19,042 bases of DNA from Rhizobium sp. Q54 (GCA_943324395.2 CALPLL020000008.1:1-19042), one strand, 5' to 3'. Positions 7,704-14,126 are shown, counted from the first letter of the stretch. Translations and numbers: made by a program. The notes: a model not told the origin generated them from the sequence alone.

Positions 7704-9398
7704 TTAATTTCTAATCAATTTTCGATATTTTAATCGTTTTGGTGTTAAATCACCTCCCAAACGTTTTTTCTTGTTTTCTTCATATTCTGAGAAACCTCCT
7801 TCAAAATAATAAACTTCAGAATTACCTTCAAATGCTAAAATGTGTGTACAAATTCTGTCCAAAAACCATCTGTCGTGAGAGATAACTACTGCACATCCAG
7901 CAAAATTTTCCAAACCTTCTTCCAACGCTCTAAGTGTATTTATATCTAAATCGTTAGTTGGCTCATCCAATAGAAGTACGTTTCCTTCTTCTTTCAAGGT
8001 CATTGCCAAATGCAAACGGTTTCTTTCACCTCCTGATAACATGGAAACTTTTTTGTTTTGATCGCTACCGCCAAAATTAAATCGGCTTAAATAGGCACGA
8101 GAATTAACTTGGCGTCCGCCCATCATTATTAATTCTTGACCATCGGCAAAATTTTCCCAAATTGATTTATTCGGATCGATATTAGAATGCGATTGATCTA
8201 CATAAGCGATTTTTACAGTTTCTCCAATTTTAAAATCTCCTCCGTCTGATTTTTCTTCTCCCATTATCATTTTGAAAATAGTAGATTTACCAGCACCATT
8301 CGGCCCTATAATTCCTACAATTCCAGCTTGAGGAAGGGTGAAATTCAGGTTGTCATATAATAATTTATCACCAAAAGATTTTGCAACACTATTTGCTTCG
8401 ATAACATTGGTTCCCAATCGAGGACCATTTGGAATATAGATTTCCAAGTTCTCATCCAATTGCTTTTGATCTTCATTTAAAAGTTTGTCGTAATTCTGTA
8501 AACGGGCTTTTTGTTTCGTTTGACGCCCTTTTGATCCTTGACGTACCCAATCCAACTCCCGCTCAAGGGTCTTTCTTCTTTTAGAGGCCACTTTTTCTTC
8601 TTGAGCCATTCTAGATGATTTTTGATCCAACCAAGAAGAATAATTTCCTTTCCATGGAATTCCCTCTCCTCTATCCAATTCCAAAATCCAACCTGCTACA
8701 TTATCCAAGAAATAACGGTCGTGAGTAACTGCAATTACAGTCCCAGAATATTGTGCTAAATGTTGTTCTAGCCAAAGTACACTCTCTGCATCCAAGTGAT
8801 TCGTAGGCTCATCTAATAATAAAATATCTGGTTGTTTTAATAGCAATCTACATAACGCAACACGACGTCTTTCTCCACCAGATAAATTTTTAATAGGAGT
8901 ATCCCCTTCTGGAGTTCGAAGCGCATCCATCGCAATTTCTAATTTGGTATCGATTTCCCAAGCACCAAGAGCGTCAATTTTGTCTTGCAAATCGGCTTGT
9001 CGATCCATCAATTGTTGCATTTTATCAGCATCTTCATATACTTCCGGCAAACCAAAACTATCATTAATTTTATTGAATTCATCTAAAACCGCCATCGTTT
9101 CCGCCACGCCTTCTTTAACAACTTCAATCACTGTTTTAGAGTCGTCTAAAATTGGTTCTTGTTCTAAATAGCCAACAGTATAACCCGGTTGAAAAACAAC
9201 ATCACCTTGATAATTTTTATCCTCTCCTGCAATAATTCTTAATAACGATGATTTTCCCGAACCATTAAGTCCAAGGATACCAATTTTCGCTCCATAAAAG
9301 AAACTTAAATAGATGTTTTTTAATACCTGTTTATCACTACTTGAGTATGTTTTACTCAATTTTTGCATTGAAAATATTACTTTTTTATCGTCTGACAT
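7704..9398 (-). CDS. ettA: Energy-dependent translational throttle protein EttA (ABC-F ATPase)
   Basis: The 564-residue cytoplasmic protein has two ABC ATPase domains and no membrane segments. Domain 1 has Walker A GLNGSGKS (43-50), LSGGE (172-176) and LLLDEPTNHLD (193-203, catalytic E197). Domain 2 has GPNGAGKS (365-372), LSGGE (454-458) and LLLDEPTNDLD (475-485, E479). An arm insertion (about 95-150) and the charged linker (about 240-325, with RELDWVRQGSKGRQTKQKAR) match the EttA subgroup, and the length is close to the usual 555. EttA binds the ribosomal E site and gates the first steps of elongation according to ATP/ADP level. Antibiotic-resistance ABC-F proteins have a longer P-site linker, so a resistance role is unlikely. 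The gene is monocistronic by context, with a promoter about 160 nt upstream and its own terminator. Confidence 0.95.
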   Translation of the reverse strand: MSDDKKVIFSMQKLSKTYSSSDKQVLKNIYLSFFYGAKIGILGLNGSGKSSLLRIIAGEDKNYQGDVVFQPGYTVGYLEQEPILDDSKTVIEVVKEGVAETMAVLDEFNKINDSFGLPEVYEDADKMQQLMDRQADLQDKIDALGAWEIDTKLEIAMDALRTPEGDTPIKNLSGGERRRVALCRLLLKQPDILLLDEPTNHLDAESVLWLEQHLAQYSGTVIAVTHDRYFLDNVAGWILELDRGEGIPWKGNYSSWLDQKSSRMAQEEKVASKRRKTLERELDWVRQGSKGRQTKQKARLQNYDKLLNEDQKQLDENLEIYIPNGPRLGTNVIEANSVAKSFGDKLLYDNLNFTLPQAGIVGIIGPNGAGKSTIFKMIMGEEKSDGGDFKIGETVKIAYVDQSHSNIDPNKSIWENFADGQELIMMGGRQVNSRAYLSRFNFGGSDQNKKVSMLSGGERNRLHLAMTLKEEGNVLLLDEPTNDLDINTLRALEEGLENFAGCAVVISHDRWFLDRICTHILAFEGNSEVYYFEGGFSEYEENKKKRLGGDLTPKRLKYRKLIRN

Positions 9399-9404
9399 TT
9401 TTTG

Positions 9405-9440
9405 ATTTTAAAATTATTAAATTATTGATTTTAAGATTTT
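9405..9440. repeat. Degenerate AT-rich 7-bp-period repeat in the ettA leader
   Basis: ATTTTAA, AATTATT, AAATTAT and two GATTTTAA-like words follow one another just upstream of the ettA start. They resemble the cleaner heptads before holA and the YciO-family gene but are too degenerate to be certain. Confidence 0.3.
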
Positions 9441-9558
9441 TATAAATTATTAAAATTGTGAAATTAAATGGTAAAATATTCAATTTAGTATTTCTATTTT
9501 AATTTAAAAATAGATTTACTTTTTATTATAATTTACATAATCTTACCTATTCTGGCAA

Positions 9559-9588
9559 CAAATATAGTTCTAATTAAAAAGAATGCAA
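9559..9588 (-). promoter_or_regulatory. ettA promoter
   Basis: On the minus strand, TTG (9588-9586, in the context TTTTG) is followed after 19 nt by TATATTTG (9566-9559). This matches both elements and the spacing of the Bacteroidota housekeeping promoter (TTG about 19 nt before TAnnTTTG). The predicted start near 9553 gives an unusually long leader of about 150 nt. Confidence 0.7.
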
Positions 9589-9616
9589 AAGATGGATCGG
9601 TGATTTAGTAGAAAAT

Positions 9617-9657
9617 ATAATAAACAGTTATGATTATTATATTTGATTGTTTATTAT
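9617..9657. repeat. 10-bp perfect inverted repeat upstream of the ettA promoter
   Basis: ATAATAAACA (9617-9626) is the reverse complement of TGTTTATTAT (9648-9657), with a 21-nt spacer. It contains only AT-rich pairs apart from one C-G, and no T-run follows, so it does not look like a terminator. Role unknown. Confidence 0.4.
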
Positions 9658-9717
9658 TAATAGTAATAGAAATTAATTCGAGGAGATTATTTTTAAAATA
9701 AGTACGCCTAAAGTATT

Positions 9718-9737
9718 AAAAAGTAATAGTGCTTTTT
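9718..9737 (-). terminator. Weak candidate terminator of the kelch-regulator gene
   Basis: AAAAAG (9718-9723) and CTTTTT (9732-9737) can pair around an 8-nt loop, with a T-rich stretch on the minus strand afterwards. The stem has one GC pair, so it would be a weak terminator. It is the best candidate in the 3' region of the gene ending at 9796. Confidence 0.25.
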
Positions 9738-9795
9738 TATTTTACAAAAATTAGAACTGAAATTAAAACAAGTTTAAATAAAATAAAAACATTCT

Positions 9796-11115
9796 CTACC
9801 TTATCCTAATCTGTTTTTCGCGTTTATCCTCAATGTTTTTTCTATAAATAAAAATAGGCATTTTTATTTTTGTTTTTTGATATAAGTATTCTTCTATATT
9901 TATTATTGATTGTCTAATTTTTTTCTTTTTAGATTCGTATCCAAGATATTCCGGAAATAAATCTAAAAGTTCTGAGTAATTAATGTATTCTGGATGCGAA
10001 TCAATAATTTTCTTTAAAACCATAAAATCTTCATTTTTAAGCTCAATTCTTAAAACATCAATTTTACTATTTATAATTTTTATTAAAGTTTTCTTTCTAC
10101 CATAAATGTAAATTAAAAATATCAAAAAAGTGATTCCAAAAAAAGTAAAAAAAATCCAATTGAATTTCGAATCATTATACAATTTGTCATATGTTTTGTT
10201 TGATCCTAGAAAATCGGTTTTTTTAACAAATAAGACTTCAGACGAAGATGTTGATTTATCTATTATTAAATAAAAACCATCTTTGTTTTTATTGTATGTA
10301 ATGGATGACAATGTGTTACTTTTATTTAAAGATTTAACAATGTCAATATTTGCATTAGGGTAACCTATCAATAAATTATTTTTTATATCTAATTCATAAA
10401 TACCTTTTTCCGAAATTAACAACGAATGATCATTAAAATCATATAAAACATCGTAAGGATAATTTGCATTGATTTTACCCGCGCCTAATTTTTGCCATTT
10501 TTTATCTTTAAATGAAAACTTCCAATAATCATTAATGAAAGAAGCGTTTTGATATGGGTTTTCAATATCGACATCAATACCGTGACCTGGACCAATAAAT
10601 AATGTGCCATCTTTATATTGGGCAATCAATCTATCTCTTGAAATCGGGCTTTCCTTTATTGAACTTACTTGATTAAAAAGTTCCGTTTCTTTTTTAGCAA
10701 AATTAAAATAGGTTATTATATTTTTAAAACTATGCAAGCCGTAACCTCCAAAATCAAAAATCATTTTATTATGGATAAAACTAAAGCTTCTAAATTGTGA
10801 TTTAAAATCAAATGAATTGTCTAATCTAATGAGATTTTTTCCATCAAAAGAATATACTATTCCTGAGGAAGCATTTTTTAAATATCCTACTTTTTCATCA
10901 TTTAAAAACTTAAACTCTTTAAAAGCTAAATTATGTCGTATAGGATCTAAATCATTTGTCGAGGTTAGATTATAAACAAAATCATTGTCTAATAGATAAG
11001 TATCGCTTTTAAAAGTAAAAAGAAAATGAATACTTTCTTTAGGTATTTTTTTAATTTGTCCTATTGAAACATTAATTTGAAATAGACAATAACAGAATAA
11101 TAAAATATTTTTCAT
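9796..11115 (-). CDS. Kelch-like periplasmic sensor with one TM segment and a winged-helix-like cytoplasmic tail (putative one-component regulator)
   Basis: The 439-residue protein starts with a signal peptide (about 1-19, ending SIGQ). A beta-rich region (about 25-310) follows with kelch-like signatures, such as FDFGGYGLHSF (120-130) followed by a beta strand, and NDYWKFSFKDKKWQKLG (195-211). This suggests a propeller outside the inner membrane. One TM segment lies at about 318-338, followed by basic residues. The cytoplasmic tail (about 345-439) is helical. It contains INYSELLDLFPEYLGYESKKKKIRQSIINIEEYL and ends in a strand-turn-strand with many basic residues (IFIYRKNIEDKREKQIRIR), the layout of a winged-helix DNA-binding domain. 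This gives a membrane-anchored transcription factor without kinase or receiver. I do not recognise a named family and the DNA-binding call is inference. The gene is divergent from a duplicated-domain lipoprotein, a possible target. Its start codon almost touches its promoter. Confidence 0.8.
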   Translation of the reverse strand: MKNILLFCYCLFQINVSIGQIKKIPKESIHFLFTFKSDTYLLDNDFVYNLTSTNDLDPIRHNLAFKEFKFLNDEKVGYLKNASSGIVYSFDGKNLIRLDNSFDFKSQFRSFSFIHNKMIFDFGGYGLHSFKNIITYFNFAKKETELFNQVSSIKESPISRDRLIAQYKDGTLFIGPGHGIDVDIENPYQNASFINDYWKFSFKDKKWQKLGAGKINANYPYDVLYDFNDHSLLISEKGIYELDIKNNLLIGYPNANIDIVKSLNKSNTLSSITYNKNKDGFYLIIDKSTSSSEVLFVKKTDFLGSNKTYDKLYNDSKFNWIFFTFFGITFLIFLIYIYGRKKTLIKIINSKIDVLRIELKNEDFMVLKKIIDSHPEYINYSELLDLFPEYLGYESKKKKIRQSIINIEEYLYQKTKIKMPIFIYRKNIEDKREKQIRIR

Positions 11116-11119
11116 TTAG

Positions 11120-11148
11120 CAAAAATAATGAATTTGAATTATTTCAAA
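11120..11148 (-). promoter_or_regulatory. Promoter and candidate operator of the kelch-regulator gene
   Basis: On the minus strand, TTG (11147-11145) precedes TATTTTTG (11127-11120) by 17 nt, a good Bacteroidota promoter. The transcript would begin at or within a few bases of the ATG (11115), so the mRNA may be leaderless. The -33 region lies inside a perfect inverted repeat, TTTGAA (11133-11138), 4 nt, TTCAAA (11143-11148). A third TTTGAA half-site occurs at 11208-11213, just before the divergent lipoprotein gene. An operator role is inferred. Confidence 0.55.
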
Positions 11149-11234
11149 AAAGGGGTAATATACGGTATTCTATATTATTTTTTTTTATTTATAAATTTTT
11201 TTAGTCATTTGAAACTTAATTTAAAAACAAAAAA

Positions 11235-12005
11235 ATGACTAAGACATTAAAAAAAATCATCTTTTTAGCATTGATAAGTATGTATTTAATTTCATGTAGC
11301 AATAGCAATAATGAAACACCGACCACTCAAGCTTCAATTCCATTGAATGCTAATGAAAATAAATTCATTGGTACTTGGCAGTACATGGAAACACCTTACC
11401 CTTCTGGGGTTGGAGGACCAACAAGTTTTTACAAATCTTATTTTAACATTAACGCAGACAGAACAGCTGTAACGGGTGCTAATGAATTTGTAACATCAAC
11501 ACAAAATAATTCTAATTATGAAAACCGAACTTTTTCAGCAACTGCAACAACTTATACTTTTACATTGTCAAATGGTACAATAGAAACAGGTAATTATGAA
11601 TTCATTGATGTTACGCATGTTAAAATGTATTCCCCTGGAAGTAGTACTTTATTTAGAATTTACACTAAACAAAATTTAAATACGAATGAAGTTAAGTTGA
11701 TTGGTAAGTGGCAGTATATGGTAACACCTCACCCTTCTGGGCTTGGAGGGTCTACAAGTTATTATAAAACTTATTTTATCTGTAATCCAGACAGAACTTC
11801 TGTTAGAGGTTTTAATGAATTTGTTACTTCAACCCAACAGTATTCGGGTTCTGAAATATGTACTTGGACGGCAACTGGGACAACTGGGACTTGGACTTTG
11901 TCAAATGGCACCCAAGAAACTGGCAATTATGAATTCATTGATGCAACACATGTTAAAATGTATCAAACCGGAAGTACATCATTTGCAATTTATACAAAGC
12001 AATAA
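11235..12005 (+). CDS. Lipoprotein with a tandemly duplicated lipocalin-like domain, function unknown
   Basis: The 256-residue protein has a lipoprotein signal peptide with lipobox LISC (acylated C21), then a short S/N/T linker. Two copies of one beta-rich domain follow, at about 40-146 and 151-256, both beginning with an I-G-(T/K)-W-Q-Y-M segment and ending in IYTKQ. Shared blocks include TP.PSG.GG, NEFVTSTQ, ETGNYEFID and THVKMY. About two thirds of positions are identical and the DNA is also very similar, so the duplication is fairly recent. Small lipoproteins starting with IGTW in this phylum are often lipocalin-like beta barrels that bind small hydrophobic ligands; that link is inference. 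The residues after C21 are S-N-S-N. Whether that allows outer-surface export cannot be judged. The gene is divergent from the kelch regulator. No exact TAnnTTTG box was found upstream. Confidence 0.85.
   Translation: MTKTLKKIIFLALISMYLISCSNSNNETPTTQASIPLNANENKFIGTWQYMETPYPSGVGGPTSFYKSYFNINADRTAVTGANEFVTSTQNNSNYENRTFSATATTYTFTLSNGTIETGNYEFIDVTHVKMYSPGSSTLFRIYTKQNLNTNEVKLIGKWQYMVTPHPSGLGGSTSYYKTYFICNPDRTSVRGFNEFVTSTQQYSGSEICTWTATGTTGTWTLSNGTQETGNYEFIDATHVKMYQTGSTSFAIYTKQ
11352..12002 (+). repeat. Two tandem copies of a domain of about 106 codons inside the lipoprotein gene
   Basis: Copy 1 spans 11352-11672 and copy 2 spans 11685-12002. They align at a 111-codon offset with a single codon missing near the end of copy 2. 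Long stretches match at DNA level, for example TGGCAGTA(C/T)ATGG and ACCCTTCTGGG in both copies. This is an internal gene duplication, not a mobile element. Confidence 0.9.
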
Positions 12006-12010
12006 GAAAG

Positions 12011-12063
12011 TTATTGAGTTATACCAAACTCAATAAAATTCTAAAAATTAGGGTTTGGTATAA
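12011..12063 (+). terminator. Two mutually exclusive hairpins after the lipoprotein gene, the second terminator-like
   Basis: Hairpin A pairs TTATTGAGTT (12011-12020) with AACTCAATAA (12027-12036), 10 bp with a 6-nt loop. Hairpin B pairs TTATACCAAAC (12019-12029) with GTTTGGTATAA (12053-12063), 11 bp with a 23-nt loop, followed by a T-rich stretch. They share bases 12019-12020 and 12027-12029 and so cannot form together. B could be the terminator; A would compete with it. Confidence 0.55.
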
Positions 12064-12114
12064 TTTGATTTTATTACAAAAGTAAGTTAAGAATAGCTTT
12101 TATTAAATAGGTAT

Positions 12115-12151
12115 ATTTCATAAACAAGTTGTAAAGGAATTTTTATGAAAT
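12115..12151. repeat. 10-bp perfect inverted repeat in the spacer
   Basis: ATTTCATAAA (12115-12124) and TTTATGAAAT (12142-12151) are exact reverse complements around a 17-nt loop. The loop contains AAGGAA and the right arm contains an ATG (12145). No T-run follows. Function unknown. Confidence 0.45.
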
Positions 12152-12316
12152 GCACAAAAATTATATTTAATAAATCAAATAAGGTTTTGAAAGTTTTTGG
12201 TATATAATAAAATACTTAAAAAAGATTGTCGGCAATTATAATTTTATAAGCTACAGACATTCAGTGTTTTTTAGAATTATAATTAATTTTTGAAATTGAA
12301 ATTGCAATTGATTATT

Positions 12317-12499
12317 TTATATCCTTCCTTTCAAAGCATTAAAAACCCAGGCATTAGCAAGAAAACCAACTCCAGCTGCTACAAAGCCCCACCCAGATAT
12401 TTCACTGTATTTAAAAACTCCCAATCCTATAAGCAACAAACCCATAATTACCATTAATAAGGTTGCCCAACCCAAAACTGTATTTTTATTCATTCTCAT
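12317..12499 (-). CDS. Small two-TM membrane protein, flavobacterial conserved type
   Basis: The 60-residue protein has a basic N-terminus (MRMNKN), a TM segment at about residues 8-27 with many G and L residues, a short polar loop (FKYSEISGWG) and a second TM segment at about 36-53, ending LKGRI. It resembles, from memory, the conserved flavobacterial family that annotation pipelines call the CAL67264 family membrane protein; no function is known. Translation may start at M1 (12499) or M3 (12493, MNKNT). It lies just downstream of holA on the same strand, 84 nt away, with a possible own promoter, and the inner membrane is the likely location. Confidence 0.75.
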   Translation of the reverse strand: MRMNKNTVLGWATLLMVIMGLLLIGLGVFKYSEISGWGFVAAGVGFLANAWVFNALKGRI

Positions 12500-12550
12500 A
12501 CCTGAATTTTAAAAATTTGATTGCAAATATCGTTAAAATAGTTCTTATAA

Positions 12551-12558
12551 CAAATGTA
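12551..12558 (-). promoter_or_regulatory. Candidate -7 box for the small membrane protein gene
   Basis: Read on the minus strand, TACATTTG matches TAnnTTTG. It lies between the holA stop and the small gene, about 50 nt before the latter's start. No -33 TTG is seen, so transcription from the holA promoter is an alternative. Confidence 0.3.
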
Positions 12559-12583
12559 ATTGTATTGGTAATAATTGATTGAA

Positions 12584-13588
12584 TTAATTAAAAATCCCAA
12601 CCAACATTTCTTTTAATAACTCGTGTTGGGGTAATGCATTAGCTCCTACACCCTTGCTTTTAACATCAATTTCCCTTAGAAGTGTTACAATTTTACTTAC
12701 CTTTTTCATTGGGTAATTTCTCAATGCCACATCGTAATCCTTAAGAAAAAAAGGATTTACCTTCAAAATTGCTGCCACATTATTAGGATTTTTATTATTT
12801 AAACCATGATATTGAAGCAATTGTACAAAGAAACTAAATAACATTCCCGTTGTCATTACTAGAGGATGGTCTTTGGGGTTTTCTGAAAAATACTGTGCAA
12901 TTTTATACGATTTAAGCTGGTTCTTTTCTCCGATTGCTTTTCGTAATTCAAAAATATTATAATCTTTACTGAAGCCTATATTTTCTTCAATATCATTGGC
13001 AGAAATAGTACTTCCAACCGGCAAAATAATTTGAAGCTTTTCTAATTCGTTATTGATCTTTTCTAAACTGGTACCTAAAAACTCAACAAGCATAGCAGAT
13101 GCTTTTGGTTCTATGGAATATTTTTTGGCTTGTAAAACTCTGGTAATCCATTGGCCAACTTGGTTTTCATATAATTTTTTACCTTCAAATACCAATCCTG
13201 TCTTCTCAAAAAGTTTGGTTACCTTTTTTCGTTTGTCAAGTGTTTTGTATTTATAACAAAGTACCAAAACTGTTGTCGGCATTGGGTCAGAAGCATAACT
13301 TTCAAATTTGTCAATTGTTTTAGCTAAATCTTGCGCTTCTTTAACAATAATTACTTGTCTTTCAGCCATCATTGGATAACGTTTTGCTGCTGAAACAATA
13401 TCTTCAACGGTAACATCCCGACCATAAAGAACCGTTTGATTAAATCCCTTTTCTTCTTCCGTAAGTACATTTTTTTCAATGTAATCTGAAAGTCTATCTA
13501 TATAATATGCTTCCTCGCCCATTAAAAAATAGATGGGTTTTATATTTCCCGCTTTAATGTCATTTACAATTTTTACAACCTCATCCAT
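12584..13588 (-). CDS. holA: DNA polymerase III, delta subunit
   Basis: The 334-residue protein is the delta subunit of the clamp loader, which opens the beta sliding clamp for loading onto primed DNA. The N-terminal AAA+-like domain begins with IKPIYFLMGEEAYYIDRLSDYI (17-38) in place of a functional P-loop, as is usual for delta. RYPMMAERQVIIVKEA (70-85) is the family's typical block containing the clamp-contact region. The second domain has TKLFEKTG, the LGTSLEKINNELEKL segment (171-185) and the NIFELRKAIG block (211-220). A C-terminal helical collar follows. Length is normal. The gene is divergent from the HsdR-N-type gene across a region with 7-bp repeats that begin 4 nt from the start codon. 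Confidence 0.93.
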   Translation of the reverse strand: MDEVVKIVNDIKAGNIKPIYFLMGEEAYYIDRLSDYIEKNVLTEEEKGFNQTVLYGRDVTVEDIVSAAKRYPMMAERQVIIVKEAQDLAKTIDKFESYASDPMPTTVLVLCYKYKTLDKRKKVTKLFEKTGLVFEGKKLYENQVGQWITRVLQAKKYSIEPKASAMLVEFLGTSLEKINNELEKLQIILPVGSTISANDIEENIGFSKDYNIFELRKAIGEKNQLKSYKIAQYFSENPKDHPLVMTTGMLFSFFVQLLQYHGLNNKNPNNVAAILKVNPFFLKDYDVALRNYPMKKVSKIVTLLREIDVKSKGVGANALPQHELLKEMLVGIFN

Positions 13589-13592
13589 AGGG

Positions 13593-13627
13593 ATTTATGA
13601 TTTTAGATTTTAGATTTTAGATTTAAA
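13593..13627. repeat. Tandem heptamer repeat directly upstream of the holA start
   Basis: Five 7-bp units run without gaps: ATTTATG, ATTTTAG three times (13600-13620), and ATTTAAA. On the holA mRNA strand the core unit reads CTAAAAT. The array starts 4 nt before the holA ATG, so it lies in the holA leader or core promoter. Confidence 0.85.
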
Positions 13628-13670
13628 ATTACCAAAAATCTATTCTTTTTTTTCTCTATTGAAAAAGTCT

Positions 13671-13678
13671 TACTTTTG
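13671..13678 (+). promoter_or_regulatory. -7 box of the HsdR-N/GT2 unit, placing the start codon at the transcript 5' end
   Basis: TACTTTTG matches TAnnTTTG and ends 4 nt before the ATG at 13683. The usual start distance would make the mRNA leaderless or nearly so. It also rules against the upstream in-frame TTG at 13659 as start, because that codon lies upstream of the -7 box. Confidence 0.5.
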
Positions 13679-13682
13679 CTAT

Positions 13683-14123
13683 ATGAAGCAATTGCAATTT
13701 CCAACTTATTCATTCCGATTCAAAAATAGTGAAAATAAAGTAGCTATTTTCGATGAAATTAGGAAAAAATTTATAATTATCACACCTGAGGAATGGGTTC
13801 GCCAACATGTAGTGCAGTTTTTATTACAAGATAAAAAATATCCAAAGTCACATATTAACGTTGAAAAATTATTAAAAATCAATAATCTAACCAAAAGATA
13901 CGATGTAGTTGTTTTTAAACCGGATGGAAATATTAACATATTAGTGGAATGTAAAGCTCCGGAGGTCAAAATTACTCAAAGTACTTTTGATCAAATCGCA
14001 AGATACAATATGACTTTAAATGCAGATTATTTAATGGTAACTAACGGACTTAATCATTACTTTTGCAAAATGGATTATGAAAATGAAAAATATGATTTTC
14101 TAGCTGATTTACCTGAATATTAA
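13683..14123 (+). CDS. Stand-alone HsdR N-terminal-type protein with a PD-(D/E)XK nuclease fold
   Basis: The 146-residue protein matches the N-terminal nuclease-like domain of type I restriction R subunits but has no helicase or translocase part. Visible features are TPEEWVRQH (34-42), KRYDVVVF with D74 (71-78), ILVECKAP with E89-x-K91 (86-93), and a FDQIARYN helix with Q104 (102-109). Together these form a D...ExK...QxxxY active-site layout. No modification (M) or specificity (S) gene is nearby, so a role in restriction is unlikely. As I recall, this gene is often found next to holA in Bacteroidota, which would hint at a replication or repair role. The start at ATG 13683 is favoured over TTG 13659 by the promoter position. 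A GT2 gene follows after 3 nt, so the two are probably cotranscribed. Confidence 0.88.
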   Translation: MKQLQFPTYSFRFKNSENKVAIFDEIRKKFIIITPEEWVRQHVVQFLLQDKKYPKSHINVEKLLKINNLTKRYDVVVFKPDGNINILVECKAPEVKITQSTFDQIARYNMTLNADYLMVTNGLNHYFCKMDYENEKYDFLADLPEY

Positions 14124-14126
14124 TAT

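Larger units (their letters stand above)
9399..9795. other. AT-rich spacer between ettA and the kelch-regulator gene
   Basis: No convincing gene is seen in these 397 bases. The ettA-proximal part (to about 9555) is the predicted ettA leader, with degenerate 7-bp-period AT repeats near the start codon. The ettA promoter lies at 9559-9588. The rest holds two inverted repeats (9617-9657 and 9718-9737). A 23-codon frame starting at 9630 is the longest notable small frame there, but nothing supports its translation. Confidence 0.6.
12006..12316. other. AT-rich spacer rich in inverted repeats, 3' of the lipoprotein gene
   Basis: No convincing gene is visible in these 311 bases. The left part holds two overlapping hairpins (12011-12063). 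The middle holds a 10-bp inverted repeat (12115-12151) that includes the ATG of a 20-codon frame. The right part has two copies of AATTATAATT and no other clear signal. No promoter match was found for a plus-strand transcript in the spacer. Confidence 0.55.

Noticed and set aside
7704..9398. Antibiotic-resistance ABC-F protein
   Set aside because: Arm, linker and overall length match EttA rather than the resistance subgroups, which extend the interdomain linker.
9630..9701. 23-codon hydrophobic frame in the ettA/kelch spacer
   Set aside because: There is no ribosome site or promoter match, and the composition is what random AT-rich DNA gives. Its first part lies in the 9617-9657 inverted repeat.
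11743..12036. 97-codon frame overlapping the second domain copy of the lipoprotein
   Set aside because: It is an alternate-frame shadow. The lipoprotein frame explains the duplication and has a signal peptide.
9399..12316. Mobile genetic island
   Set aside because: The region is AT-rich with unfamiliar genes, but no integrase, transposase, tRNA or matching flanking repeats were seen. Transfer cannot be supported.
13659..13682. TTG 13659 as start of the HsdR-N gene
   Set aside because: It lies upstream of the -7 box TACTTTTG, so it would not be transcribed from that promoter. ATG 13683 gives a better N-terminus.
13683..14123. Type I restriction system
   Set aside because: Only the R-subunit N-terminal-like domain is present. 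There is no helicase part and no hsdM or hsdS in the window.
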